A stretch of DNA of 64,000 nt from Paragyromitra xinjiangensis (lineage: Eukaryota; Ascomycota; Pezizomycetes; Pezizales; Discinaceae), in assembly GCA_038503065.1 (NCBI GenBank), contig JBCAMK010000002.1, forward strand, positions 2,790,001-2,854,000, read 5' to 3'. Positions 22,154 through 31,592 of this stretch are shown piece by piece. Numbering within the stretch: position 1 is the stretch's first letter; each line of letters begins with the position of its first letter. The position numbers were made by a program, and so were the translations under genes. A model generated the notes under the pieces. That model was not told where the DNA came from, did not search any database, and worked only from the letters and a program-made list of their open reading frames with translations.

Positions 22154-25129
22154 ATGAAACAGCAGCGCGCCATGTTCACTCCCATAAATGACTCGGCTGG
22201 CCCCAGCACTCCAGAGGGCAGAAAAACGAGAGGCAGCAGCAGCAGATCAGAGTCGTTGTCGCCGAATACAGTCAAGAAAATGGTACACAGAGCGCCGAAG
22301 ATTTCAGGCCATACGGGCACCAACGAAATCGTCGAAATCACGAGAGAAAGCGTACTGCAGCAGCGCGCCAAACATGGCCTGCACAGTCTAATCAAGAAGA
22401 CCATGGCAGCGCACAAAGATCCCGTATCTCGTGCCGCTGTTGCTAAGGATGCCCTGGAGGTATTTGCAGAGGCGCGGGAGGTTTCAGATGAGGGAATCTC
22501 ACGGATTTGGGCCGATTATGTGGAGAAAGAGGGGCTATGGGATCAGTTTGGTGGAGAAGAGGCGTTTAGAGCCATGATGGATTATGATAACGTGATCGCG
22601 CCAGCGCAGGAGCGTTATAGAGCCACAGATGGCAGGAAGGAGAGGGTGAGGAAGTTGATCTGTGAGAAGTGGGGCGACCAATGGGAGGAGGAGTTCGATC
22701 CACAGGAGTACCGCTTGCGCCAATTCTCAGAGCATTTCCTACGTCAAGTAGCGGCAATTGCTAGAGATGGGTGGTCAATGAGCCAAGCCTGGAAGGCGCT
22801 GGATGCAGGTTATCGAATGCGTCTGCAAGATCGAACCTCCGGCCAACAGAAAGCCTTGGTATTTATGCCTAAAGATGTAGCATATGCCAAGGAATGGTTG
22901 ACGAAGGCAGGAGAGGGGAAGGAGACGAAAGAGGAGGTTCGGGATGAGGATTTGGTGTTGGCGTGGCCTGTGGAGGTTAGGCCGAAGCAGACTAAGCCGA
23001 AGGCTGCTAAGAAAGGGAAGGGGAAGTCGCTGGAGAAGGTGGTGGAGGAAGAGGAAAGTGGGGCGGAAGAGCAGGACTCTGCGTCGACGCAGACTCCTCA
23101 GTCGCGGAGTACGGAGGTGCCTGGTGTTGTGGTAGAGGAGGATGAGGTGGCTGGTAGGGCCGTGGAGGCGCAAGCGCAGCGCCAACAAGAGAAAGGGAAA
23201 GGGAAAGGGAAGGAAGTGGAGGAAGAAGAGGCGGAAGAGGAGGAAATCCATAAGTCTGAAGCGTGTGGCTGTGGAGAATATCTCTCCAAGGCATGGGTAT
23301 CTAATCTGCGCAAATATCGAAGTGCAGAGGTGGTACCGCTTGCCTCACAAGGGAAATATCTGCTGGATGGCGTGGAGGCAGGGCTTGATAATCTGTGCTG
23401 GGAGCACTTACAGCGGCTGGCATCGTACGTTGGCCTGTATGTCAAGCGCCTGAACCGCGCGGAGATGACGCTGCGCCTGCAGCACATCCACAGGCAGTGG
23501 AATTCAATAGGGAATCTTCACGCTGCCGCAGCGACTTATGACTGGTTTAGGAAAGGAGCGAGGGCTAGAGTGGAGGCGGATGATTTGGGATCTTTGCTGT
23601 GGAAGCCAATTCTGTGGGAACTTCCGCAGTTTGATAAAGGAGAAATCTTTGCGCGCTTTGGCAGTCAGGAGGCTTGGGATGCGTTTCTGGAGAAAGGCAA
23701 TTGCGTGGTTCCGGCGTTTAGGTGGTTGACGGAGGAAACGGAGCTTTGGGCTAAGATCTCGGAGGAATTCGACCTATATCTCCACCATCAACGGAGTGAT
23801 TCAACAGGCTGGCTGCGGAATTGCTATCATTCCGTATTACAGCAGGCAATTAGGCAAGATCCCGTGTATTACGTTTTGGTGTTGGCTGCGAGGTCGGACC
23901 GCGCCTATCGAATGTTAGCCTTTCTTCACTACGCTAAGTATTCGCTGCCTGGAGATTATACGCAATTCCGCCATACAGATCTGAATCCTCGGAAGGCGTT
24001 AGATACGGGCGTAGGAGTGAATCACATCCAAACCTCGCTCTCGCTGGATCAGGGGATTCCGGAAGGCTGTACTGCGGTCGTTGAGGGCTTCCAGAATCAC
24101 CTCGCGGATTGGTGGGCTCGTGTGGAGGCGCGCGGAGATGCCAAGGATGGGAATTCTTTCCGGACCACTAAGACGTATTTGCAAGAGGATGAGGCGTCAT
24201 TTGGCAAGGAAACGAACGTGGTTTGCGCACCTGGAGACCTTCGAATCTCGTTGCCACACCTAATTCACGGAGCAACTGCCGGCGCCAAAGATAAGGCAAT
24301 TCTGCAGTGGAGAACGGTGAATAATTGGCCCACAGCCATCCAGGGAGACGGAGAAGCCATGGAATTCCTGGAGATGGGCTCACGCGCCGATATCGCTGAA
24401 GCGCACCGTTCGCTGACCGTGCTGCCACGGAATCCTACTGGGCAAATTAACGCCCATAGCCGCCCTAAAGCATGCTTTGCGAGTACGCCAGAGGTCCGAG
24501 GTGTGTGGGGAATCCGAGATGCGCTGCTGGGAATGGTGGATTGGGAGTCCGCTCGTGTGCGTTGGGAGTTGGAGATCTTGCTGGGGGCAGATGAGCGGAA
24601 GGCGTGGAAATTGGTGAGAAAGGTGTGGAGGAAGTTGATGGAGGCTATGTGGGAGGGGTATAAGGTCCAGGAGTGGGCGGAGAGGCGAGATTTCGGCCCG
24701 AATTCCTATTTCCACGCCAGAGATACGGGCACTTGGGAGCTTCCAATGCGAATTACCAAGGAAGGCAAGGAGTCGTTGCTGCGTGGAGGCTATTGGCTGG
24801 CAGGATTTGGTTCGGATGTGGAGTCGGAGGTGGAGGATTCGGAGGTGGAATTAGGCTCTCCTATTAGGAAGGAGTCGGAAGTGGAGGTGGAGAAGGAAAT
24901 AGAGCCCGAATTGGAGGATCCGCCTGTTGATGTCGCTGCTGCAGCTGCTGTTGCTGCTAAGGATTCGTCTGCTGCTGACGTTGCCCCGCCTGCTGCTAAT
25001 GAGGATATGCCTCCTCCGGAGACTTGCGAGTTAGCAGAGCCTGTGTCGACGCAGTCTCCTGCTAAGCGGAAACTTTCCTCGTCGTCGGAAGGGAAGAAGA
25101 AGCGACGGAGGAAGCGAATGAATTGGTAG
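22154..25129 (+). CDS. Extra retrotransposon ORF, 2OG-Fe(II) dioxygenase-like protein
   Basis: An uninterrupted frame of 991 codons from ATG 22,154 between pol and the 3' PPT, where some elements carry env. It is not envelope-like: I see no signal peptide or clear TM segment. Residues about 275-370 are Lys/Glu-rich and low in complexity. The C-terminal third looks like a double-stranded beta-helix oxygenase: H607-T-D609 (candidate Fe ligands), a strand-rich stretch GVGVNHIQTSLSLD, the TAVVEGFQNHLADWW block, then CAPGDLRISLPHLIHG with a candidate distal His at 705 and a Lys nearby where relatives have Arg. The N-terminal 250 residues match nothing I know. The C-terminus has an Ala-rich stretch and a basic KKKRRRKR-type tail that could be a nuclear signal. 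The intact frame contrasts with broken gag and pol. Fold assignment is by motif only. Confidence 0.6.
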   Translation: MKQQRAMFTPINDSAGPSTPEGRKTRGSSSRSESLSPNTVKKMVHRAPKISGHTGTNEIVEITRESVLQQRAKHGLHSLIKKTMAAHKDPVSRAAVAKDALEVFAEAREVSDEGISRIWADYVEKEGLWDQFGGEEAFRAMMDYDNVIAPAQERYRATDGRKERVRKLICEKWGDQWEEEFDPQEYRLRQFSEHFLRQVAAIARDGWSMSQAWKALDAGYRMRLQDRTSGQQKALVFMPKDVAYAKEWLTKAGEGKETKEEVRDEDLVLAWPVEVRPKQTKPKAAKKGKGKSLEKVVEEEESGAEEQDSASTQTPQSRSTEVPGVVVEEDEVAGRAVEAQAQRQQEKGKGKGKEVEEEEAEEEEIHKSEACGCGEYLSKAWVSNLRKYRSAEVVPLASQGKYLLDGVEAGLDNLCWEHLQRLASYVGLYVKRLNRAEMTLRLQHIHRQWNSIGNLHAAAATYDWFRKGARARVEADDLGSLLWKPILWELPQFDKGEIFARFGSQEAWDAFLEKGNCVVPAFRWLTEETELWAKISEEFDLYLHHQRSDSTGWLRNCYHSVLQQAIRQDPVYYVLVLAARSDRAYRMLAFLHYAKYSLPGDYTQFRHTDLNPRKALDTGVGVNHIQTSLSLDQGIPEGCTAVVEGFQNHLADWWARVEARGDAKDGNSFRTTKTYLQEDEASFGKETNVVCAPGDLRISLPHLIHGATAGAKDKAILQWRTVNNWPTAIQGDGEAMEFLEMGSRADIAEAHRSLTVLPRNPTGQINAHSRPKACFASTPEVRGVWGIRDALLGMVDWESARVRWELEILLGADERKAWKLVRKVWRKLMEAMWEGYKVQEWAERRDFGPNSYFHARDTGTWELPMRITKEGKESLLRGGYWLAGFGSDVESEVEDSEVELGSPIRKESEVEVEKEIEPELEDPPVDVAAAAAVAAKDSSAADVAPPAANEDMPPPETCELAEPVSTQSPAKRKLSSSSEGKKKRRRKRMNW

Positions 25130-25296
25130 GAGAGCGGAGTCTTAGGAGGGGAGGTTTCTTTGGTTGGTTTGGTCTGTTTCTCGTTTCGTTCTGTTTCTCG
25201 TGTTTCCTACGTATAGATTAGCATATGATTCCTTTGTTTCCTCGGTTTTGGAAGGGGGTTAATGGCCAGGGGACGGCCATTGTAGGAGGGGAGGAT
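25130..25296 (+). promoter_or_regulatory. 3' untranslated region and polypurine tract
   Basis: A short TTTC/TCG-rich stretch like that after pol is followed by AGGAGGGGAGGA (25,284-25,295), directly before the right LTR. This is the expected plus-strand primer for reverse transcription. Confidence 0.8.
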
Positions 25297-25683
25297 TGTG
25301 GTGGGGCGCGCGGGAGGTGAAAGGAAGCGATGGATAAGTCATGTGCGCGGTCACGTGTATAAGGGTTAGGGGTATTGACAGCGGAGGATTTCTATTACTG
25401 TTCAACATTGCCTGTCGATTCTATTCCTATTCACTACTCTATTCTTTCCTATCTATCTATCTATTTTGTATCGTATTCCTTTGCGGCGGGCTCTTGCCTT
25501 GCCTAATTCGTATCGAATATATCCTTCCTATTCGCTCGATTCCACGCCTAATAATCCGCATATATGTGCCTCGCTATAGGACATCGAAGTCCGCGTCAAC
25601 GCAGCCTCTTCTTCACAGCGCGAAGGCAGCGAATATCAGATCTCTGCGTCAAACTGGCAGAGTCTCCTACGCACTCGCCCACA
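25297..25683 (+). repeat. Right LTR
   Basis: 387 bp, TGTGG...CCCACA, matching the left LTR with one visible difference. It is followed by GCGG, the right TSD, and then by the remainder of the interrupted Plavaka gene 3. Confidence 0.93.
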
Positions 25684-26060
25684 GCGGGCTCGGCAGTCAA
25701 GCTCCGGCCCAAACCCTAGTGACCCGATTGAAGAAGTGGCTGCCATCCTGGCGGCAATCCCTGCCTCAGAGGGAAATGGCACCTAGGAGCTTGCTGACGA
25801 CCTCGCACGAGCCGACATGAAGAATAGGAAAGGCTTTGGGGGTCGAGTAAGAGGAAGGATAGAGAAGGGAAGAGAGAGGTGAGGTGAGCGGAAGGAGGAG
25901 AGGCAGCCAAGGATATATGTAATAGTAGAGTAATAGACTAGAGCGTTTCAAGGAATATATAGCCATTTTACAACACGCCTGAATATAAGCCTCCTAAAGA
26001 TATGGCTACACGATCATGAGCATCCGTGATCTTCAGAACGTCAGATCCAGAAAGAATGCG
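25684..26060 (+). pseudogene. Remainder of Plavaka gene 3 and 3' region, copy 1
   Basis: About 100 bp of the last exon (to about 25,790; LEEVAAILAAIPASE-like in the right frame) continues the gene cut at 13,708. Then comes non-coding Plavaka sequence with a palindrome block (GACGACCTCGCACGAGCCGAC near 25,797). Its counterpart in copy 2 is 35,730-36,105. Confidence 0.65.
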
Positions 26061-26307
26061 CATCAGCAAAAAAATTAATTGTCACCCAGTGCATTTTGGT
26101 CTTCAGGTGCATCCCGATCTTCTGGAAGACCACATTCCTTCAGAAGTACCAGGTGCAATTTTTCACTTTTAGTATGTTATCATTCAGCCTAATCCGGTAA
26201 CAATATTTTTGGCACCCAGTATCATTTTGGCACCCAGTGCATCCTGATCTTCTGGAAGGCCACATTCCTTCAGAGGCACTGGGTGCCACTTTTTTTTTTT
26301 GCTGATG
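26061..26307. mobile_element. MITE, CATCAG family, TSD CG, with empty site in copy 2
   Basis: 247 bp from CATCAGCAAAAAAATTAATTG to TTTTTTTTTTGCTGATG, flanked by CG (26,059-26,060 and 26,308-26,309). Plavaka copy 2 has the uninterrupted sequence GGATGCGTCCGG at 36,101-36,112, which proves a 2-bp duplication. The interior resembles the 249-bp MITE family (shared TTTTTCACTTTT and GTTATCATTCAGCC blocks). Confidence 0.93.
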
Positions 26308-26549
26308 CGTCCGGACTGTAGGAGGTCGTCAAGGTCTCTGAGAAGAACGATGTCGAAGCAGAGCCATCCAGAGGCTGGGCTACCACAATAGTTGCGAAAG
26401 GGGTCATCAGGACTGACGACCTCCCAAAGGTCGCCTCCGGGCGCAGAGAGCAGAGTCTACAACCTGAGGGAGGGCTATATTCCGCCCCGACCACCCGAAG
26501 CGTCTGATGCATTGGGCGCACCGGGCGACATTTCAATTTTTTGCTGATG

Positions 26550-27032
26550 CGGTCCGCCCAATGCATCAGGCGACCGGAGCGGTCAGGGCGGAATATAGCC
26601 CTCCCTCAGGCTGTAAATTTTGCCCTTCACATCTGGGCGACAGCTTACTAGAGGTCGGCATGGGGGCGCGCCAGGTTCAGGAGGCTATTCTCTGGGCGGC
26701 CACGGAGGGTAGACGAGCGTCTGGAAGACAGCAGGGGGAGAGCAGTGTGCCCACAGAATCACATTTTCAGCAGGTCACCCTGTGGTCTAGTTTGAATGCT
26801 TTTGCCCATATGCTTGTTTACAATTGTTCTATTATTTCTATATAGCTCTATATGTACATGTATCTGTTCTTCATATCCAAGGAGTAGAGGGGAGCGGAGC
26901 GGAGGCAGCGGAGGCTCCTGCAGCGAATTGACCATATGGGGCAGGCAGCGGAAGCTGCTGCAGCAAATCGATCAATTGACTGAGGCGGCGGAAGCTCAGG
27001 CAGCAGATCGACCATATGGCGCAGGCAGTGGA
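26550..27032. other. Outer-element segment between the two Plavaka copies
   Basis: This belongs to the outer composite element. It starts CGGTCCGCCCAATGCATCAGG, the continuation of the terminus begun at 6056, and includes an AT-rich stretch near 26,790-26,880. It ends with two to three units of the CATATGG minisatellite (about 26,890-27,032), where Plavaka copy 2 inserted. No gene. Confidence 0.65.
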
Positions 27033-27356
27033 CATCAGCAAAAAAAAAATGTCGCCCAGACGCTTTCTTGTCTTCCAGAAGGCCATATTCCGCCTGCAGA
27101 GATTTTGGTCTTCCTGACCGCCTGGAAGACAGCTGCGAGCTAAGCAAACTTCCTGACGGCCTTCCTCAGGTCGTCATCTTCCAGTGGCTGTATTCATGTC
27201 GTGCCTTCCGAACGGTCCCTTTGTATCTTGGTTGTCTTCAGGACATCTCTGCTGCTGCAGCCTGTCGCCAGGTGGCATTGGTCCTTGGTGCTGGAGATGC
27301 TTTCCGACCCTGATGAGCTCTCGCTGCATGTGTGATTATTTGAAGTACTATTTATT

Positions 27357-27945
27357 GACGACCTCTAGTAGGTCGTCGCCACGTTCTATGTACAGGTCAC
27401 CATCCGACTACCCCTTTGGATTGACTTCTGTTGTGTGAGCCCTTCATGTTGACCTGCCAGCGACCACCCCTTTGGATCGATTTTTGTTGCGTGAGCCATT
27501 CATGTCGACCTCTAGTAGGTCGTCGCCACGTTCTATGTACAGGTCCACCGTCCGACTACCCCTTTGGATTGACTTCTGTTGTGTGAGCCCTTCACGTCAA
27601 CCCGCTATCGACCACCCCTTTGGATCGATTTTTGTTGCGTGAGCCATTCATGTCGACCTCTCTCAGGTCGTCGCCACGCCGTCCGACTACCCCTTTGGAT
27701 TGACTTCTGTTGTGTGAGCCCTTCATGTCAACCCGCCAGCGACTACTCCTTTGGATCGATTTTTGCTGCGTGAGCCTTTCATGTCGACCTCTGTCAAGTC
27801 GTCGCCACGTTCTCTGTACAGGTCCACCGTCCGACTAACCCTTTGGATTGACTTCTGTTGTGTGAGCCCTTCACATCGACCCGCCAGCGACTACCCCTTT
27901 GGATCGATTTTTGTTGTTGGCCTTATGTCGACCTCTGGTAGGTCG
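27357..27945 (+). repeat. Subterminal tandem repeats of Plavaka copy 2
   Basis: About four units of roughly 130-150 bp, delimited by palindromes at about 27,358, 27,509, 27,654, 27,784 and 27,927. Each unit contains ACTACCCCTTTGGAT and TGTTGTGTGAGCC blocks, often two half-units. Copy 1 has a single unit. Subterminal repeats of this kind are the usual transposase-binding arrays in CACTA-like elements; that role is inferred. Confidence 0.75.
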
Positions 27946-27977
27946 GTCTTGGATTCCTGCTGTGAATTCCAGCCTCT

Positions 27978-30900
27978 CTAGTATATGTCGTTGAACGTCT
28001 CAAGATCCACTCTACTATTTACATACCAATAGCCCTCTTCTAGATCTGGCACCAGATGCGCCATCCCTGTAATCGAAGCAACACTCACAACCCACTCGTC
28101 GTTACTAGGAATCCTTACATTACGAAGACGAACTCTTAACAAGCTGTTGTCGGCCTCCAGGAGGCCGGTGCCTTCCAATTGAAGCATCTTGACGAGCGCA
28201 AGCCGATGGGTACGTCCCGAGCTCGGATCGCGAAGCTTAAACAAGCATTTCAATCGGCCAGGTAAGCGCCCACGCAAGGCACCATATTCAGTCTCGTTTC
28301 CTACCATAACCCAGACCCAGTCATTCCTTGCAGCCCCTCCTCAAAATGGCATATTAATTGTGCATCGAAGGTGGTGTATGGTATAGAGATCGGTCTCTTG
28401 GAATTTGAGCATAGGGACCTGAAGCTGGGTAAAGCGCTCCGCTGGGCACAGTCTTAGCTTGATGTTGTTGGTTGGCAACCTCTGGAAGTCCGGCAACGTA
28501 CTGTTATATGACTCTACCTTCTGCACTAATAGACCCTTGGTATCACCAATATCCAGCATCACATCTTCCAGGGATTGGGTCAAACGGGCGCTTATACGTC
28601 CTCGGAGGTAAGATGGGGGCTTTCTTTCCGCTCTAATATGCGGCTCGCACCAGGCTGGAACCTTTTCCTTCTCTAGGAGTTCTCTCACATCCTTTGGGAG
28701 TGATCCTGCCGGCCTCTCACGAGTCGCCTCCCGAATAGATATGATACGCATAGCCATCATGTGCCGACGAGAGTAGTGTTCTAAGATCTGCTTGGTTGCA
28801 TTAATTTTATTCGAGGCGCGATAACCGACTTTGATCTGTTCTCGATGTGAGGCTTCACCGACCTCTGTGGAGTAGGCGACGATATTACCGAATTGCCTCA
28901 CATGTGTGCTGAAGTGGGTCAATAGGTGCATCTTGATGAAGTTGAAATGAGATTCCTGACGGTAGATATCCTGGCGCTGTTCTGGCCTCTCAATTCTTTC
29001 TTCCACCACTACCTTCCGCCTCTTCGCCGTACTCTGAGAGGCCGTCAACAATTCCTCCTGAGCTTGCCGCATGGCTTTGTTAGCTTTCTTTGCTTTCGCA
29101 TTCGTCGCCTTCGACTTGCGGAATTCGAGGAAGATATCCTTATGCTCGTGGAAGTCCTTCAAATAGCCTTCCATATAGGCAATAGTCTGTTCAGTGTGGC
29201 TGCGATATTGAGCCATTAGGTGGAAATCTATCAAGGCTCGGATACAGTTAAGAGCTTTTTTGAACGCCGGCCTTTCAGAGGTCGTCGGCTTCCGCAGAGC
29301 AATCGTGACCGCCACCAGGAGGAATCGACCAAGGTTCCGCATCTCTTTGCCCTGCCACTGGGTCACCTCTCGATAGGCCTTTTTGGGAACTGTGATGCCC
29401 GTATAGGGGGGGATGGACTTCCATACTTTGTCAAATTGGTCGAGTCGGTTGTATTTGCCAAGGAAGCCTTGAATCCATTCCATCATATGCTTCAAAAGAC
29501 CTAAATAGACTGTATGTAAAAGGTCGGGTTTCCAGAGAGCTTCTGGCCGGACTCTGGGAAGCCGCCAGAAGCTGTTCATCAGTGCTTTCATACCTCTCTG
29601 CTGCAGCCAGTCTAGATCCCCTATTGAGCCCGTCTCTTGATAATGTTTTACTCGAGCTTTGTAGCTATCGTGATTGCGTACTGGGAAGGGCTGCGTACAA
29701 AGCTGACCAAGGCTAGAGGCGTCAACCTCGCAGACTGGGCATGCATTATTCTTCAGATGCTGGAGGGTGACGTGCTCTAAATGGTCTGCCAACCAGCCGC
29801 AGACTACTGGAAAGCAGAATCGCAACTGACCATCAGCACATGGAAGCTGAACACCATTTGTTGCCGGCTCATGGAGGGTCGACATAGTTTTTTCCATGGC
29901 GAGATCAAGAACCGCGCGATTTCTTGACCTTTGCGCTTCAGCAGCCTTGATCTTCAACTTGCCAACTTTTGGCGGGACGGGAAGCAGTGCCAGCAGCAGC
30001 GATGCCATTGCGGAAGGTTTGTTTCGAAGTGTGGATTTGATATTGCCTATCGTCAAATAGATAGGCCAAGCCTTTTTATCGCCTGAGAAGTTGGTAAGAT
30101 GTGTTTGATCCGACGAGCAAAGAATTGGAATTAATGTGGAGCCAGCGGGAAGGGTTTCCTACGACTGGTTAGCAAGCTTTGACGACTCCTGGAAGGTCGG
30201 AAGAGTAACCTGGAGATCCCACCACCAATCAGCTGTATGCATTTCTGAATACATCCTTTCGCCGGCAGGGTTGAATTCCTTCACTGGAGCGTAGACCATT
30301 TCTCCTGAATATGCCGTCTGGGCCAGCAAATATCGTATACAAACCATAGGATCGCGATGGCAGAATACAAAAGGCTCTCCATCAATCTCCTCCTCTATAA
30401 AGGTCCAACTAGGCTCTCCTAAGGTCGTAGGCAGGTCTTTGATGACCTTGTAAAGGGTGTAGGCAGACCGATAGGAGCTGGCACCAAGGTAAAGACCTTT
30501 CTTGAAGTATTCCTCGATGCCAGTCTTCGTCGTTTTGGTATCAATAAACCATTTGGCTAAATGGAAGTCATAAGCGGTGTGGAAAGGAAATAGAGGGAAT
30601 TGGAGCAAGCTTTCCTGAGTTTCTAGGAAGCCTGGCACGTTCCCTGCCGACCTCCCTGCGTCCGGTAGGAAGCTTTGGCTGATATTTGGAACTTCGACCG
30701 CATCATTATCGTTGTCTTCGGCATCAGAGGCTGTAGCTGGTTCTTCGTCTGAATTATTGTCCGAATCGTAAATTGATGATCTATCGCTCCTTTCGTCCAG
30801 TAAGTCCTCTGCCGGCTCCTCTCGATCCGTCAGTGAGTCGTCAAGATAAACTTCTGCTTGTTCAGGGTGCTTGGTCAAGATATGGGTCATCAAAGCTGAG

Positions 30901-31199
30901 CTGTAGTCGTAGGAATATCGACAAAAGGGGCAGCGGTCTGGCATGTTTGGAGATTTGGTAGTAAAAGGGGTAGCGAGGTGTTGTGGGATAATAGGGGACT
31001 TATGGTCCGGGAGTGACGACCTCTGGAGAGCCGGGAAAGAGCTCATAGCACTCTCAGCCGTGTCTTCGGGGGTTGAGATCAGGGGTTGAGCTGACGTTGG
31101 GGGTTGATATGGCGCCTGATTCAGAATAAGAGCCGCAACGCAACAGCTTGGACCTTTGCAGCCGACGCAGCCTACTTTGAAGCTCAGCGACCAGCTCAA
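27978..31199 (-). pseudogene. Plavaka transposase with one premature stop
   Basis: Two-exon model: exon 1 31,199-30,210 (330 codons), intron 30,159-30,209 (51 nt, gctaac branch point), exon 2 30,158-27,978. The frame is continuous except for TGA at 28,341-28,343 (codon 936 of about 1057), where copy 1 has CGA. A C2H2 zinc finger is at residues 90-111 (CX2CX12HX4H), probably for DNA binding. It is followed by an acidic linker and the Plavaka catalytic region with WKPDLLHTVYLGLLKHMM, HFNFIKMHLLTHFSTH and EVGEASHREQIK blocks. The product should bind the element ends and cut and paste them in the nucleus. The stop would remove the last 120 residues; readthrough or partial activity cannot be excluded. 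The start codon is the most upstream ATG and is uncertain. Confidence 0.85.
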
Positions 31200-31592
31200 T
31201 CGCAGCTCAACAGCAGCAAGATCCTCAAAAAAAAAGTTGCTCTAAGCTCAGTGATTTTCTGGCATGTGGATCCTCTACCAGCCTACAGGAGGTCGGCAGG
31301 CTCCTTTCTCAACATCTGCGCATATTGAAGTAGCGCTAGTGCCCTATAACCCTAACCCTGAGCTCTTTAAGAGTTTTGGATTTGCTAACTCTTACGTCAA
31401 CCCTCCACCCCCTCACCTTCCAACCTCCAACCTCCAACCTCCACCTCCTTGCACTATTCACACCACCACCTCCTCCCTCGCAGCCTCCTTCAACGCAGCG
31501 TTTCAAGCTGCAGCTGCTATTCAGCTCAACGTTTCAAGTTGCTGCTCTCGCAATCTTGCCTTCCAGCTTGAATAGCCAGCAAAGGCTATAAA
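31200..31592. promoter_or_regulatory. Divergent promoter region, Plavaka copy 2
   Basis: About 390 bp between the transposase and the second gene. It has a palindrome block at about 31,278, a CT-rich region (31,395-31,480) and TATAAA seven bases before the ATG. A single ACCCTAACCCT string near 31,349 is telomere-like but not repeated. Confidence 0.45.

Larger units (their letters stand above)
13709..25683 (+). mobile_element. Ty3/gypsy-type LTR retrotransposon with an extra 3' ORF
   Basis: The element is bounded by two 387-bp LTRs starting TGTGGTGGGG and ending CTCGCCCACA. The target is the last exon of the Plavaka gene 3. The 4-bp TSD is GCGG on the right (25,684-25,687) and GCAG on the left (13,705-13,708). 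Order: LTR, PBS, leader, gag-protease, -1 frameshift site, RT-RNase H-integrase, CT-rich spacer, a 991-codon extra ORF, PPT, LTR. RNase H before integrase is the Ty3/gypsy order. Two MITEs are inserted in gag, and nonsense codons exist in gag (16,357) and integrase (20,679), so this copy is dead though young. Confidence 0.92.
6084..26549. mobile_element. Plavaka-type DNA transposon, copy 1 (broken)
   Basis: The ends are CATCAGCAAAAAAAAAATG (6084) and CAATTTTTTGCTGATG (26,549). The TSD is CG on the right (26,550-26,551) and TG on the left (6082-6083), a C-to-T change; the empty sequence is readable in the related end near 36,300-36,340. The gene content is colinear with copy 2: transposase on the minus strand, then two plus-strand genes. 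Copy 1 has lost about 690 bp of the transposase, has several frameshifts, and is split by an LTR retrotransposon at 13,709-25,683 and a MITE at 26,061-26,307. Without these two insertions it is about 8.2 kb against 9.3 kb for copy 2. Confidence 0.85.

Noticed and set aside
22154..25129. Envelope gene in the third ORF position
   Set aside because: No signal peptide, fusion peptide or transmembrane anchor can be seen, and the protein ends in a basic nuclear-type tail.
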